Below are positions 1 to 8,130 of a stretch of 8,130 nt of DNA, piece by piece (position 1 is the stretch's first letter; every line of letters begins with the position of its first letter). Position numbers and translations under genes: made by a program. Source of the DNA: Deltaproteobacteria bacterium (GTDB taxonomy: Bacteria; Myxococcota_A; Polyangia; HGW-17); the NCBI GenBank assembly GCA_003249585.1, contig QKIM01000434.1, positions 1-8,130 on the forward strand, in the 5' to 3' direction. Under the pieces are notes generated by a model. That model had not been told where the DNA came from and searched no databases. It saw only the letters and a list, made by a program, of their open reading frames with translations.

Positions 1-373
1 TGAGACCGGCCTTGAAGGCTGCGGAGAGCTGGGAGAGCGCGTCAACCAGCTGTTTGTTGAACTTCTCGATGCGCTTCTTGCGGAGGATCTTGATGCCCCA
101 CATGGGGACCGCGAAGCCCACCAGGAAGAGCACGATGGCGCCGAAGATCCCGAAGATGACAAAACCGAGGAGTCCGAGGATGAAGGCGATGATGAGGGTG
201 ATCGTGACGAGCTGCGCCGGGGAGATGAAGAGGAACATGTCACCGAGGGTCGCCGTGCCCTTGGTGGCGTACTTGTCTTCATACATCTCCAGCGCCTTGG
301 TGATCACGCTGAACACGTACAGGGACAGCACGAAGGTCGACACGAAGAAGAAGAGTATGGCAAATCCAAGCAT
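1..373 (-). CDS. tadB: Tad/Flp pilus assembly platform protein TadB-like (T2SSF family), N-terminal part
   Basis: Translating the minus strand from the ATG at 373 gives 124 open codons to the window edge, so the gene is cut and its C-terminal part is missing. The protein opens MLGFAILFFFVSTFVLSLYV, a strongly hydrophobic segment (about residues 3-25). A polar stretch follows (30-45), then a long hydrophobic region of one or two membrane helices (about 54-92). A basic linker (IKILRKKRIEKF) leads into QLVDALSQLSAAFKAGL, which resembles the start of the T2SSF domain in TadB (compare the family pattern 'LPDALxxLaxxLrAG'). TadB is an inner-membrane platform protein that works with the TadA ATPase to assemble Flp pili. 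The start lies 10 bp after the cpaB stop on the same strand, so the two are probably co-transcribed. A weak GAGAAG lies only 2 bases before the ATG. TadC is the main alternative, but the N-terminal membrane layout and position after cpaB favour TadB. Confidence 0.8.
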   Translation of the reverse strand, partial: MLGFAILFFFVSTFVLSLYVFSVITKALEMYEDKYATKGTATLGDMFLFISPAQLVTITLIIAFILGLLGFVIFGIFGAIVLFLVGFAVPMWGIKILRKKRIEKFNKQLVDALSQLSAAFKAGL

Positions 374-383
374 CGCTTCTCAG

Positions 384-1202
384 TTATCTCGTGAAGGTGG
401 GGATGTTCTTGCCGACACCGCGCAGAATGCGGATGGTGTCGAGGGTGTGGATGCGGCGCATCCTGAGCTTCTTGGCGCGCTCCCTGGTGAGCAGGGTCTT
501 GAGGGTGGTCCAGGCGCGCTCCTGCATGAGCCCGCGGTCATCGGGGTTACGCAGGGTCAGGGAGATGGAGCCGATCTTCTGGGCCAGGATGAGCATCTCG
601 GCCTCCTCGGGGAGGACCAGGAGGGTCACCGAGGGGAAGGCGAAGTCGTTGGAGTCGGGGTTGTTGACGCCCTTGCCCCTGTTGCCCGTCTTGAGGACGA
701 CGATGTTCTCGAGGATGGTGAGCGCCACCATCTCGGCACGCTCGCCGGCCATGTTCTGGAAGGTGCCCACCACGTCGACGTGGTCGTTGGCCTGCAGCCA
801 GTAGCCCACGGCGCTGTTCATGTCCACGCGGATGGTGATGGCGCGGCCGCCGGGGCGGAGCTTCTGTCCCAGGGACTTGTCGCTCTCCTCGCCCTCGAGG
901 TTGTGGAAGTAGATGGGCTGCCCGCGCTCGATCCGGTGGATGATCAGGCGGCGCCGGTTGATCTCGAGGTCGCCCGCCGTGAGCATGGAGTCTGAATAGA
1001 ACTGCTCGGGGATGCGGCCCTCTTCCACGATGTCCACCGTGAGCGGCGTGCGGGGCTTGATGGGCTGAGCGGCCACGAGGATGGGGACCGTCTTCCACTT
1101 TGCTCGGATCTTCGCCTGTTCCTGGCTGACGATTTTCTGGACGATAAACGCCGCCGCGAGGGCCAGCAGTATCGCGATAATGATTGGAGCCTTGCCTTTC
1201 AT
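384..1202 (-). CDS. cpaB: Flp pilus assembly protein CpaB/RcpC (SAF domain)
   Basis: The product is 272 aa, a normal length for the family. CpaB/RcpC is a periplasmic, membrane-anchored component of Tad pilus machines, thought to act with the RcpA/CpaC secretin. Residues 6-22 (IIIAILLALAAAFIVQ) form one N-terminal membrane anchor. A SAF domain follows (about 37-105; VPILVAAQPIKPRTPLTVDI, then RRLIIHRIERGQPIYFHNL). Next is the RcpC/CpaB domain (about 113-220), recognisable by GGRAITIRVDMNSAVGYWLQ, NDHVDVVGTF, LENIVVL, VTLLVLPEEAEMLILAQKIG and SLTLRNPDD. The C-terminal tail is very basic (RERAKKLRMRR). I chose the ATG at 1202 because it places the anchor right at the N-terminus and has AAGGAG at 1214-1219, 11 bases upstream. 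An in-frame start at 1247 lacks a ribosome binding site. The partial tadB follows 10 bp downstream, and a candidate promoter lies at 1286-1312. Confidence 0.92.
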   Translation of the reverse strand: MKGKAPIIIAILLALAAAFIVQKIVSQEQAKIRAKWKTVPILVAAQPIKPRTPLTVDIVEEGRIPEQFYSDSMLTAGDLEINRRRLIIHRIERGQPIYFHNLEGEESDKSLGQKLRPGGRAITIRVDMNSAVGYWLQANDHVDVVGTFQNMAGERAEMVALTILENIVVLKTGNRGKGVNNPDSNDFAFPSVTLLVLPEEAEMLILAQKIGSISLTLRNPDDRGLMQERAWTTLKTLLTRERAKKLRMRRIHTLDTIRILRGVGKNIPTFTR

Positions 1203-1285
1203 GCTAAAAATGTCTCCTTGCAAAGGGGGTCGGCCGTACAAAAACATTCAGACGGCAGCAGAATATCCAAAATGAACCACCCGAT

Positions 1286-1312
1286 ATTATAATAGGACCG
1301 AGGCAAAATCAA
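1286..1312 (-). promoter_or_regulatory. candidate sigma-70-type promoter for cpaB-tadB
   Basis: On the minus strand a perfect TATAAT (1286-1291) lies in the most AT-rich stretch of the window. TTGATT (1307-1312) is placed 15 bp upstream. The spacer is shorter than the preferred 17 bp, so the -35 assignment is the weak part. A start about 7 bases downstream of the -10 would give a leader of roughly 75 bases before the cpaB ATG at 1202. It sits between priA and cpaB, which suggests that the pilus genes can be transcribed apart from galU-priA. Confidence 0.45.
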
Positions 1313-1355
1313 CGGGATCTTGTAGAATTGCCCCTTTGGAGGGCGAAAAGAGGCC

Positions 1356-3777
<2,422 letters not shown>

Positions 3778-3788
<11 letters not shown>

Positions 3789-4659
3789 GGAACTCCCCGA
3801 GCATGGTCCGAAGCGGGTCTTTCAGTTCCTCGCGCTTGAGGGCGTAGTGCAGGTTCGCCTCCAGATACCCGAAGACGTTGCCCGTGTCGAAGCGTGTGCC
3901 CTCGAAGAGATACCCCACGGCCCTGCGGCCGTCACGGAGCATGGCGTCCATGGCGTCGGTGAGCTGGATCTCGCCACCGGCGCCCTTCTGGGTCTGGGCG
4001 AGATACTTGAAGAGGTCCGACGAGAAGAGGTAGCGCCCGATGATGGCGTATCGGCTGGGGGCCCGGTCGGCGGAGGGCTTCTCCACCATGGACTCGATGG
4101 AGAAGGTGCGCTCGCTGGTGAGGGTCCCGGCGACGATTCCGTACTTGGAGACCTCCTCGGGGGCGACCTCCATGAGGGCCACCACCAGGTCGGCTCCCGT
4201 GGCGCGGCGCGCCTCCATCATCTGGGCCAGACAGGGCACCTGCGCATCGATGAGATCATCGGGCAGGAGGACGGCCAGGTCATTGTCGCCGACGACCTCC
4301 CGGGACATGTAGATGGCGTGGCCCAGGCCCAGGGGCCGCCCCTGCCGCACGGCGATGTACCGCGCCATCTCCACGGGCTCCGTGATCTTGGCGAGGAAGG
4401 AATCCTGATCCCGCTCCGAGAGGGTGGACTCCAGCTGGGGGTAGGCGTCGAAGTAGTCGATGATGGACTCCTTGCCCCGTGCGGTGACGAAGACCACGTC
4501 GCGGATCCCCGAGGCGACGATCTCTTCGACGATGAGCTGGATGGCGGGAGTGTCCACGATGGGGAGCAGCTCCTTGGGGATGGCCTTCGTGGCGGGGAGG
4601 AGGCGGGTCCCGAGGCCCGCGGCGGGGATGACGGCGGTGACGTGGTGGGTGTTTTCCAT
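3778..4659 (-). CDS. galU: UTP--glucose-1-phosphate uridylyltransferase
   Basis: The product is 293 aa, the usual length for bacterial GalU. It makes UDP-glucose and pyrophosphate from UTP and glucose-1-phosphate in the cytoplasm, feeding surface polysaccharide, LPS and trehalose or glycogen-type pathways. The nucleotidyltransferase signature is complete: AVIPAAGLGTRLLPATKAIP (9-28) with the uridine-binding glycine-rich loop, then KELLPIVDTPAIQ (29-41). Further motifs are QGRPLGLGHA (106-115), LLPDDLID (131-138), VEKP (192-195), GGEIQLTDA (228-236) and GTRFDTGN (254-261). The ATG at 4659 places the signature at its usual distance from the N-terminus. The open frame continues far upstream, but that part is antisense to pilC and has no family similarity. 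AAGG lies about 8 bases before the ATG, a weak ribosome binding site. I see no convincing promoter on this strand in 4660-4815. The stop overlaps the priA start by 11 bp. Confidence 0.97.
3793..3798 (-). promoter_or_regulatory. ribosome binding site for priA inside the galU 3' end
   Basis: GGGGAG on the minus strand lies 4 bases before the TTG at 3788 and is part of the last galU codons (encoding Gly-Glu). It supports the TTG as the priA start and implies that ribosomes finishing galU could re-initiate at priA. The 4-base spacing is on the short side. Confidence 0.55.
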
Positions 4660-4743
4660 GGGGTGGACCTTAGAAGATGCCGGCGGGCATTGCAAGCTGA
4701 ACCGGGCCATCCCCAAGGCGCGGTGGGCAGTCGGTAGATAAAA

Positions 4744-4773
4744 TTGGCTTTTTCCGTCGGCATCCAGTAGAAT
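4744..4773 (+). promoter_or_regulatory. candidate sigma-70-type promoter for pilC-pilS
   Basis: TTGGCT (4744-4749) and TAGAAT (4768-4773) are separated by 18 bp. This gives a likely transcription start at about 4779-4782. The boxes lie in a short AT-richer patch of an otherwise GC-rich divergent gap. I tested the same bases for a sigma-54 GG-N10-GC pattern and it does not fit. Confidence 0.55.
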
Positions 4774-4780
4774 GTGACAC

Positions 4781-4805
4781 CGGGACCCCCCGCCGGGGTT
4801 TCCCG
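4781..4805 (+). promoter_or_regulatory. GC-rich stem-loop in the pilC 5' leader
   Basis: The arm CGGGA plus CCCC pairs with GGGG, TT bulge, TCCCG. This gives a nine-pair stem with a two-base bulge and a loop of about five bases (C/G only). It begins at or within a few bases of the predicted transcription start, and its 3' edge touches the ribosome binding site GAGAGG (4805-4810). No run of T follows, so it is not an intrinsic terminator. It may protect the 5' end of the mRNA or tune access to the ribosome binding site; this role is inference. Confidence 0.5.
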
Positions 4806-4810
4806 AGAGG
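4805..4810 (+). promoter_or_regulatory. ribosome binding site deciding the pilC start
   Basis: GAGAGG lies 5 bases before the ATG at 4816. This picks the ATG over an in-frame GTG at 4774, which directly abuts the predicted -10 box and so would lie upstream of the transcript. Confidence 0.7.
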
Positions 4811-4815
4811 TGGTC

Positions 4816-6045
4816 ATGCCGAAGTACGCCTGGGAAGGAAAATCGCGAGACGGAAAATACGTAAAGGGGGTGGTCTCCGCCGATGGCGAACAGGCCGTCT
4901 TCTCCCAGCTCAACGCCAAGGGGATCGCCGTCTCGCGCCTCAAGGAGAAGAAACCCTTCACCCTCAAGGACCTGTCCAACCTCGAGATCAACATCGGCGG
5001 CATCCCCCCGCGGGATCTCATGATCTTCACCCGGCAGTTCGCCACCATGCTCGACTCCGGGCTCCCCCTGGTGCAGGCCCTCGACATCCTGGGCACCACC
5101 TCGGAGAACAAGTACTTTGGAAAGATCCTCATGGACGTGAAGGAGCGGGTCGAGCAGGGCTCCACCTTCTCCGAGTCGCTGGCGAGACACCCCGAGGCCT
5201 TTGACGACCTCTTCGTCAACCTGGTCCGGGCCGGCGAGGTCGGTGGTATCCTCGACACCATCATGAACCGTATGGCGACCCAGATCGAGAAGTCCATGAA
5301 GATCAACCGACGCATCAAGTCGGCCATGACCTACCCGAGCATCGTCATCGTGGTCTGTATCGTCGCCATCGGCGGTCTCCTGTGGAAGGTCATCCCCACC
5401 TTCGAGGACATGTTCGCCAGCATGGACTCCGGACTCCCCGCCCTCACCCAGCAAATCATCAACATGTCCCGCTGGGCCATCGCCCACGGCCCCATCATCT
5501 TCGGGGTCATTTTCGGGCTCATCGTCTTCACCATCGTCACCTACCGCGTCCCCAGGGGGAAGTATATCTGGCACAAGGCCTTCCTGAAGTTTCCCGTCAT
5601 CGGTGACGTCATCAAGAAGACCACCGTCGCCCGGTTCACGCGCACCATGGGGACCCTGCTCTCTTCGGGCGTCCCCATCCTCGACGCCCTGGAGATCGTC
5701 GCGCGCTCCGCGGGCAACATGGTCATCGAGGAGGCGCTCATGGAGGTGCGGGCCAAGATCTCCGAGGGGCGCAACATCGTGGAGCCCCTGGCCCAGACCA
5801 GGATCTTCCCCCACATGGTGGTCCAGATGATCGGCGTCGGCGAGCAGACGGGCGCCCTGGACACCATGCTCAACAAGATCGCCGACTTCTATGAAGACGA
5901 GGTGGACGTGGCCGTGGAGAACATGACCTCCATGATCGAGCCCCTCCTCATGGTCTTCCTGGGCGGTTCCATCGGCGTCGTCATGATCGCCATGTACATG
6001 CCCGTCTTCTCCATGGCCGGAAACATCCAGAAACAGGGACACTGA
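4816..6045 (+). CDS. pilC: type IV pilus inner-membrane platform protein PilC
   Basis: The product is 409 aa, typical for PilC/GspF. It is the polytopic inner-membrane platform that couples the PilB and PilT motor ATPases to pilin polymerisation and retraction. The N-terminal PilC motif is present (YAWEGKSRDGKYVKGVV, about 4-20). Two T2SSF domains follow: the first (about 70-193) opens FTRQFATMLDSGLPLVQALD and contains RAGEVGGILDTIM; the second (about 272-395) opens RFTRTMGTLLSSGVPILDAL and contains GVGEQTGALDTML. Membrane helices are at about 172-193, 224-243 and 374-397, the standard three-helix layout. Similarity to PilC is stronger than to GspF of type II secretion, helped by the adjoining pilS. 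The stop is 3 bp before pilS, so the two form an operon. pilB and pilT, which often precede pilC in deltaproteobacterial clusters, are not upstream; a divergent galU and a local promoter are there instead. Confidence 0.96.
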   Translation: MPKYAWEGKSRDGKYVKGVVSADGEQAVFSQLNAKGIAVSRLKEKKPFTLKDLSNLEINIGGIPPRDLMIFTRQFATMLDSGLPLVQALDILGTTSENKYFGKILMDVKERVEQGSTFSESLARHPEAFDDLFVNLVRAGEVGGILDTIMNRMATQIEKSMKINRRIKSAMTYPSIVIVVCIVAIGGLLWKVIPTFEDMFASMDSGLPALTQQIINMSRWAIAHGPIIFGVIFGLIVFTIVTYRVPRGKYIWHKAFLKFPVIGDVIKKTTVARFTRTMGTLLSSGVPILDALEIVARSAGNMVIEEALMEVRAKISEGRNIVEPLAQTRIFPHMVVQMIGVGEQTGALDTMLNKIADFYEDEVDVAVENMTSMIEPLLMVFLGGSIGVVMIAMYMPVFSMAGNIQKQGH

Positions 6046-6048
6046 TCG

Positions 6049-7695
6049 ATGCGGCCCGAGGCGGCTCCCTCTCAGGACTCGAGCGCACGGCGGGATCAGA
6101 TCATCGCCCTCTTCTCCCTGTTCAAGGTGGGGATCATCACCATCCTCCTTGGGTTCGTCGTGGCTCTCAACCTGTTCAGTCCCCAGGAGGTGCTCCTCAA
6201 GAGCCATCTGCAGTACGCGGTCCTCATCCTGGTCTCCGTGGCCTTCGGCAGCCTCATCGTCACGGCCCTGGTGCTCAAGTACCGCCTCCTTCCCGCCAGG
6301 CCCTTCTTCATGGGCGTGCTCTTCATGGATCTGCTCGTCACCACGATCCTGGTGCACCTCACGGGGGGCGCGAACTCTCCGTACACCATCCTGTTCCTGG
6401 TGCCGGTCATCGCCTCGGCCATCATCTATTCCACGGTGTGGTCGGCCTCCTTCACCTTCATCGCGCTCTTCCTCTACTTCGCCGTGAGCATCGCCGGCAG
6501 CGCCGGCTGGCTGCCCGCGGTTCGGGGGCAGTACATCCTGCCCACGGACATCGCCACGGAGGATCTGGTCCGCCGGCTCAGTCTCAACGCGGCCGCCTTC
6601 GCCACGGTGTCGGCGCTCTCCATCTACCTGTCCCGCCGGCTGGCCCTCACCGAGACCGTCGTCGAGACCGCCAAGAAGGAGATCATCGATCTCAAGTTTC
6701 GGCACCGGGACATCCTGAACTCCCTGGCCGACGGCGTGCTCTCCCTGGATGGCGCGGGAACCATCCTCATGGCCAATCGCGCCGCGGAGCGGATTCTGGG
6801 CCCCATGGTCCGCGGGGAGGTCCATGTCAGAGAGCTCGGAGACGAGTTCCGCGAGATCTTCGACCTGGGGCTGCGTGACCGGCGGGTGGTGGTGTCCCGG
6901 GACGGGCAGGACCTTCAACTGGAGTGTTCGCTCACGGCCCTGAAGCGTTCAGGGAAGCGGCTGGGGCACGTGCTCCTCATCCGGGACAGGACCGAACAGG
7001 AGAAGCTGGAAGAGGAGATGGCCCGGCAGAACCATCTGGCGAGCCTGGGCCGGCTCTCCGCAGGGATCGCCCACGAGATCCGCAACCCCCTGGCCAGCAT
7101 CTCCGGGTCCATGGAGATGATCCGCCGGGAGCTGGGCGAGGACATCTCCGGCGACGTCGCGGAGCTCTTCGAGATCGTCACCTCCGAGAGCGCCCGCCTC
7201 AACGGGCTCATCGGAGATCTGCTCACCTACACCCGGCAGCGGCCCATCAACGCGCTGGAGGTGGATTTCGGACTCTTCCTGTATGAGACCCTGACCTTGC
7301 TCCGCGGTGACAAGCGGGCCCAGCAGAAGACCCTGGAATTCACCCTGCCCGATGAGGAGATCCTCGCCCTGCTCGAGCCCGACTCCATGCGTCAGGTCGT
7401 CTTCAACCTCGTGATCAACGCCCTGGAGATGCCCACCACACGACGCGTCCTCGTGACGCTCAAAGCCGAGCCCGCCCGCTGCGTCCTCACCGTGGATGAC
7501 GACGGGGCGGGGATAACCGAGGATGCCGCCGAGAAGCTGTTCGAGCCCTTTTTCACCACCAAGGAGCAGGGGACCGGCCTGGGACTGGCCATCGTCTCCA
7601 GGCTCGTGGAGAAGCACTGGGGAACCGTCGCCTGCGACCGAAGTCCTCTGGGAGGCGCCCGCTTTACGGTGGCGCTCCCCCGGGAGCTGGGCTGA
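6049..7695 (+). CDS. pilS: membrane sensor histidine kinase, PilS-like
   Basis: The product is 548 aa. About six hydrophobic helices fill the N-terminal part (roughly 22-42, 56-77, 86-104, 111-128, 131-149, 178-195), the PilS layout with almost no periplasmic domain. A linker leads to a PAS domain (about 216-313; DILNSLADGVLSLDGAGTIL, ending VLLIRDRTE). HisKA follows with the H-box AGIAHEIRNPLASISG and phospho-acceptor His342. The HATPase domain has N-box VVFNLVINALE (Asn457), G1 DDDGAGI (483-489), F-box FEPFFTTK (498-505) and G2 GTGLGLAI (508-515). All catalytic motifs are intact. PilS phosphorylates PilR, a sigma-54 activator of pilin transcription, and is known in Pseudomonas to respond to pilin in the membrane. 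The ATG at 6049 has AGGGA 9 bases upstream, inside the pilC end. No pilR follows directly. The PilS name rests on the six-helix/PAS architecture and the pilC neighbour; a different sensor kinase of the same architecture is possible. Confidence 0.85.
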   Translation: MRPEAAPSQDSSARRDQIIALFSLFKVGIITILLGFVVALNLFSPQEVLLKSHLQYAVLILVSVAFGSLIVTALVLKYRLLPARPFFMGVLFMDLLVTTILVHLTGGANSPYTILFLVPVIASAIIYSTVWSASFTFIALFLYFAVSIAGSAGWLPAVRGQYILPTDIATEDLVRRLSLNAAAFATVSALSIYLSRRLALTETVVETAKKEIIDLKFRHRDILNSLADGVLSLDGAGTILMANRAAERILGPMVRGEVHVRELGDEFREIFDLGLRDRRVVVSRDGQDLQLECSLTALKRSGKRLGHVLLIRDRTEQEKLEEEMARQNHLASLGRLSAGIAHEIRNPLASISGSMEMIRRELGEDISGDVAELFEIVTSESARLNGLIGDLLTYTRQRPINALEVDFGLFLYETLTLLRGDKRAQQKTLEFTLPDEEILALLEPDSMRQVVFNLVINALEMPTTRRVLVTLKAEPARCVLTVDDDGAGITEDAAEKLFEPFFTTKEQGTGLGLAIVSRLVEKHWGTVACDRSPLGGARFTVALPRELG

Positions 7696-7719
7696 GGTTC
7701 CCTCCCCCAAGGAGACCAC

Positions 7720-8130
7720 ATGAACCCTGTCATCGAGAACATCAAGAGCCGCCGGACCACCCGCTCCTTCAAGCCGGACCCCGTCGCGCGCGAGTTGATA
7801 GAGACCGCGCTGGAGGCGGCGCAGTGGGCCCCCAGCGGGACCAACCGGCAGCCCTGGTACTTCACCGTCATCACCAGCGCGGAGCTGCTCGACGCGCTCA
7901 ACGCCGAGACCAAGCGGGTCATCCTCTCCAGCGACAACCCCCATTTCCGCAAGATGGGAGAGAGCCGGGACCTGCATCTCTTCTACGGCGCTCCCTGTGT
8001 CATCCTCGTCTCCTGCCACCAGCGGGCCGTGACGCCCGTGATGGATGTCTCGGCCGCGACGCAGAACTTCCTGCTGGCGGCCCACTCCCTGGGCCTGGGG
8101 GCCTGCTGGAACGGGCTGCTCACCTACCTG
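7720..8130 (+). CDS. nitroreductase-family flavoprotein, N-terminal part
   Basis: From the ATG at 7720, 137 codons stay open to the right edge, so the C-terminal part is missing. The sequence opens MNPVIENIKSRRTTRSFKPD, with the family's FMN-phosphate-binding SRRTTRSF (10-17). Next is APSGTNRQPWYF (37-48), the flavin-binding loop with Ser-x-x-Asn-x-Gln-Pro-Trp. Later, ATQNFLLAAHSLGLGACWNG is the conserved central helix and Gly-rich turn. Members are dimeric FMN enzymes that use NAD(P)H to reduce nitro groups, quinones or flavins, or act in dehalogenation or cofactor chemistry; the substrate cannot be told from this part. The start is supported by AAGGAG at 7709-7714, 5 bases upstream. It lies 24 bp after pilS with no terminator between, so it is likely transcribed with pilC-pilS although no link to pili is known. 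Confidence 0.9.
   Translation, partial: MNPVIENIKSRRTTRSFKPDPVARELIETALEAAQWAPSGTNRQPWYFTVITSAELLDALNAETKRVILSSDNPHFRKMGESRDLHLFYGAPCVILVSCHQRAVTPVMDVSAATQNFLLAAHSLGLGACWNGLLTYL

Noticed and set aside
12..995. Long plus-strand open frame across tadB and cpaB
   Set aside because: It lies opposite two recognised genes, and its biased composition is that of a shadow frame.
1328..1345. Possible terminator after priA
   Set aside because: On the minus strand GCCCT...GGGGC forms only a five-pair stem (one wobble) and is followed by AATTC with no U run, so intrinsic termination is not supported.
4744..4760. Sigma-54 promoter for pilC
   Set aside because: The GG at 4746-4747 is not followed by GC at the required distance; CG is found there. 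A TTGGCT/TAGAAT sigma-70-type reading fits better.
4660..6918. Long open frame on the minus strand upstream of and in frame with galU
   Set aside because: It is the antisense of pilC and part of pilS, rich in His/Asp/Glu/Gly repeats typical of reverse frames in GC-rich genes, and has no family motifs. GalU begins cleanly at 4659.
6949..8085. 378-codon minus-strand open frame opposite pilS and the nitroreductase gene
   Set aside because: It crosses two well-supported plus-strand genes and their intergenic gap and shows no recognisable domain.

Overview
The window is GC-rich bacterial chromosome, densely coded and with no sign of mobile DNA. It carries seven genes, two of them cut by the window edges. 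The only intergenic stretches over 100 bases are about 1203-1355 and 4660-4815. The gene content (a Tad/Flp pilus, a PilC/PilS type IV pilus pair, GalU, a long-form PriA) and the GC-rich codon use fit a Gram-negative of the deltaproteobacterial type (Myxococcota, Desulfobacterota or relatives). That placement is inference from gene content, not a phylogenetic result.

Left half, minus strand, read right to left: galU (UTP-glucose-1-phosphate uridylyltransferase) overlaps priA (primosomal replication-restart helicase) by 11 bp. After about 150 bp holding a candidate promoter comes cpaB (Tad/Flp pilus assembly, SAF domain). Ten bases later comes the N-terminal part of a tadB-like type II secretion F (T2SSF) platform gene that runs off the left edge.

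Right half, plus strand: a divergent promoter at about 4744-4773 is followed by a GC-rich stem-loop that would sit at the very 5' end of the transcript. Then come pilC (type IV pilus inner-membrane platform), pilS (six-helix membrane histidine kinase with PAS, HisKA and HATPase domains) 3 bp later, and 24 bp further on the N-terminal part of a nitroreductase-family flavoprotein that runs off the right edge.

The genes therefore form two back-to-back transcription units that diverge between galU and pilC. Each unit contains a platform gene for a different pilus machine (TadB for Tad/Flp, PilC for type IV pili). GalU would supply UDP-glucose for surface polysaccharide, and PilS would sense a membrane or pilin signal. 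No known system is unusual in itself. The points worth a second look are arrangement and control: pilC-pilS without adjacent pilB/pilT or pilR, cpaB placed directly against tadB, the 5' stem-loop of pilC, and the TTG-started overlap of priA with galU.
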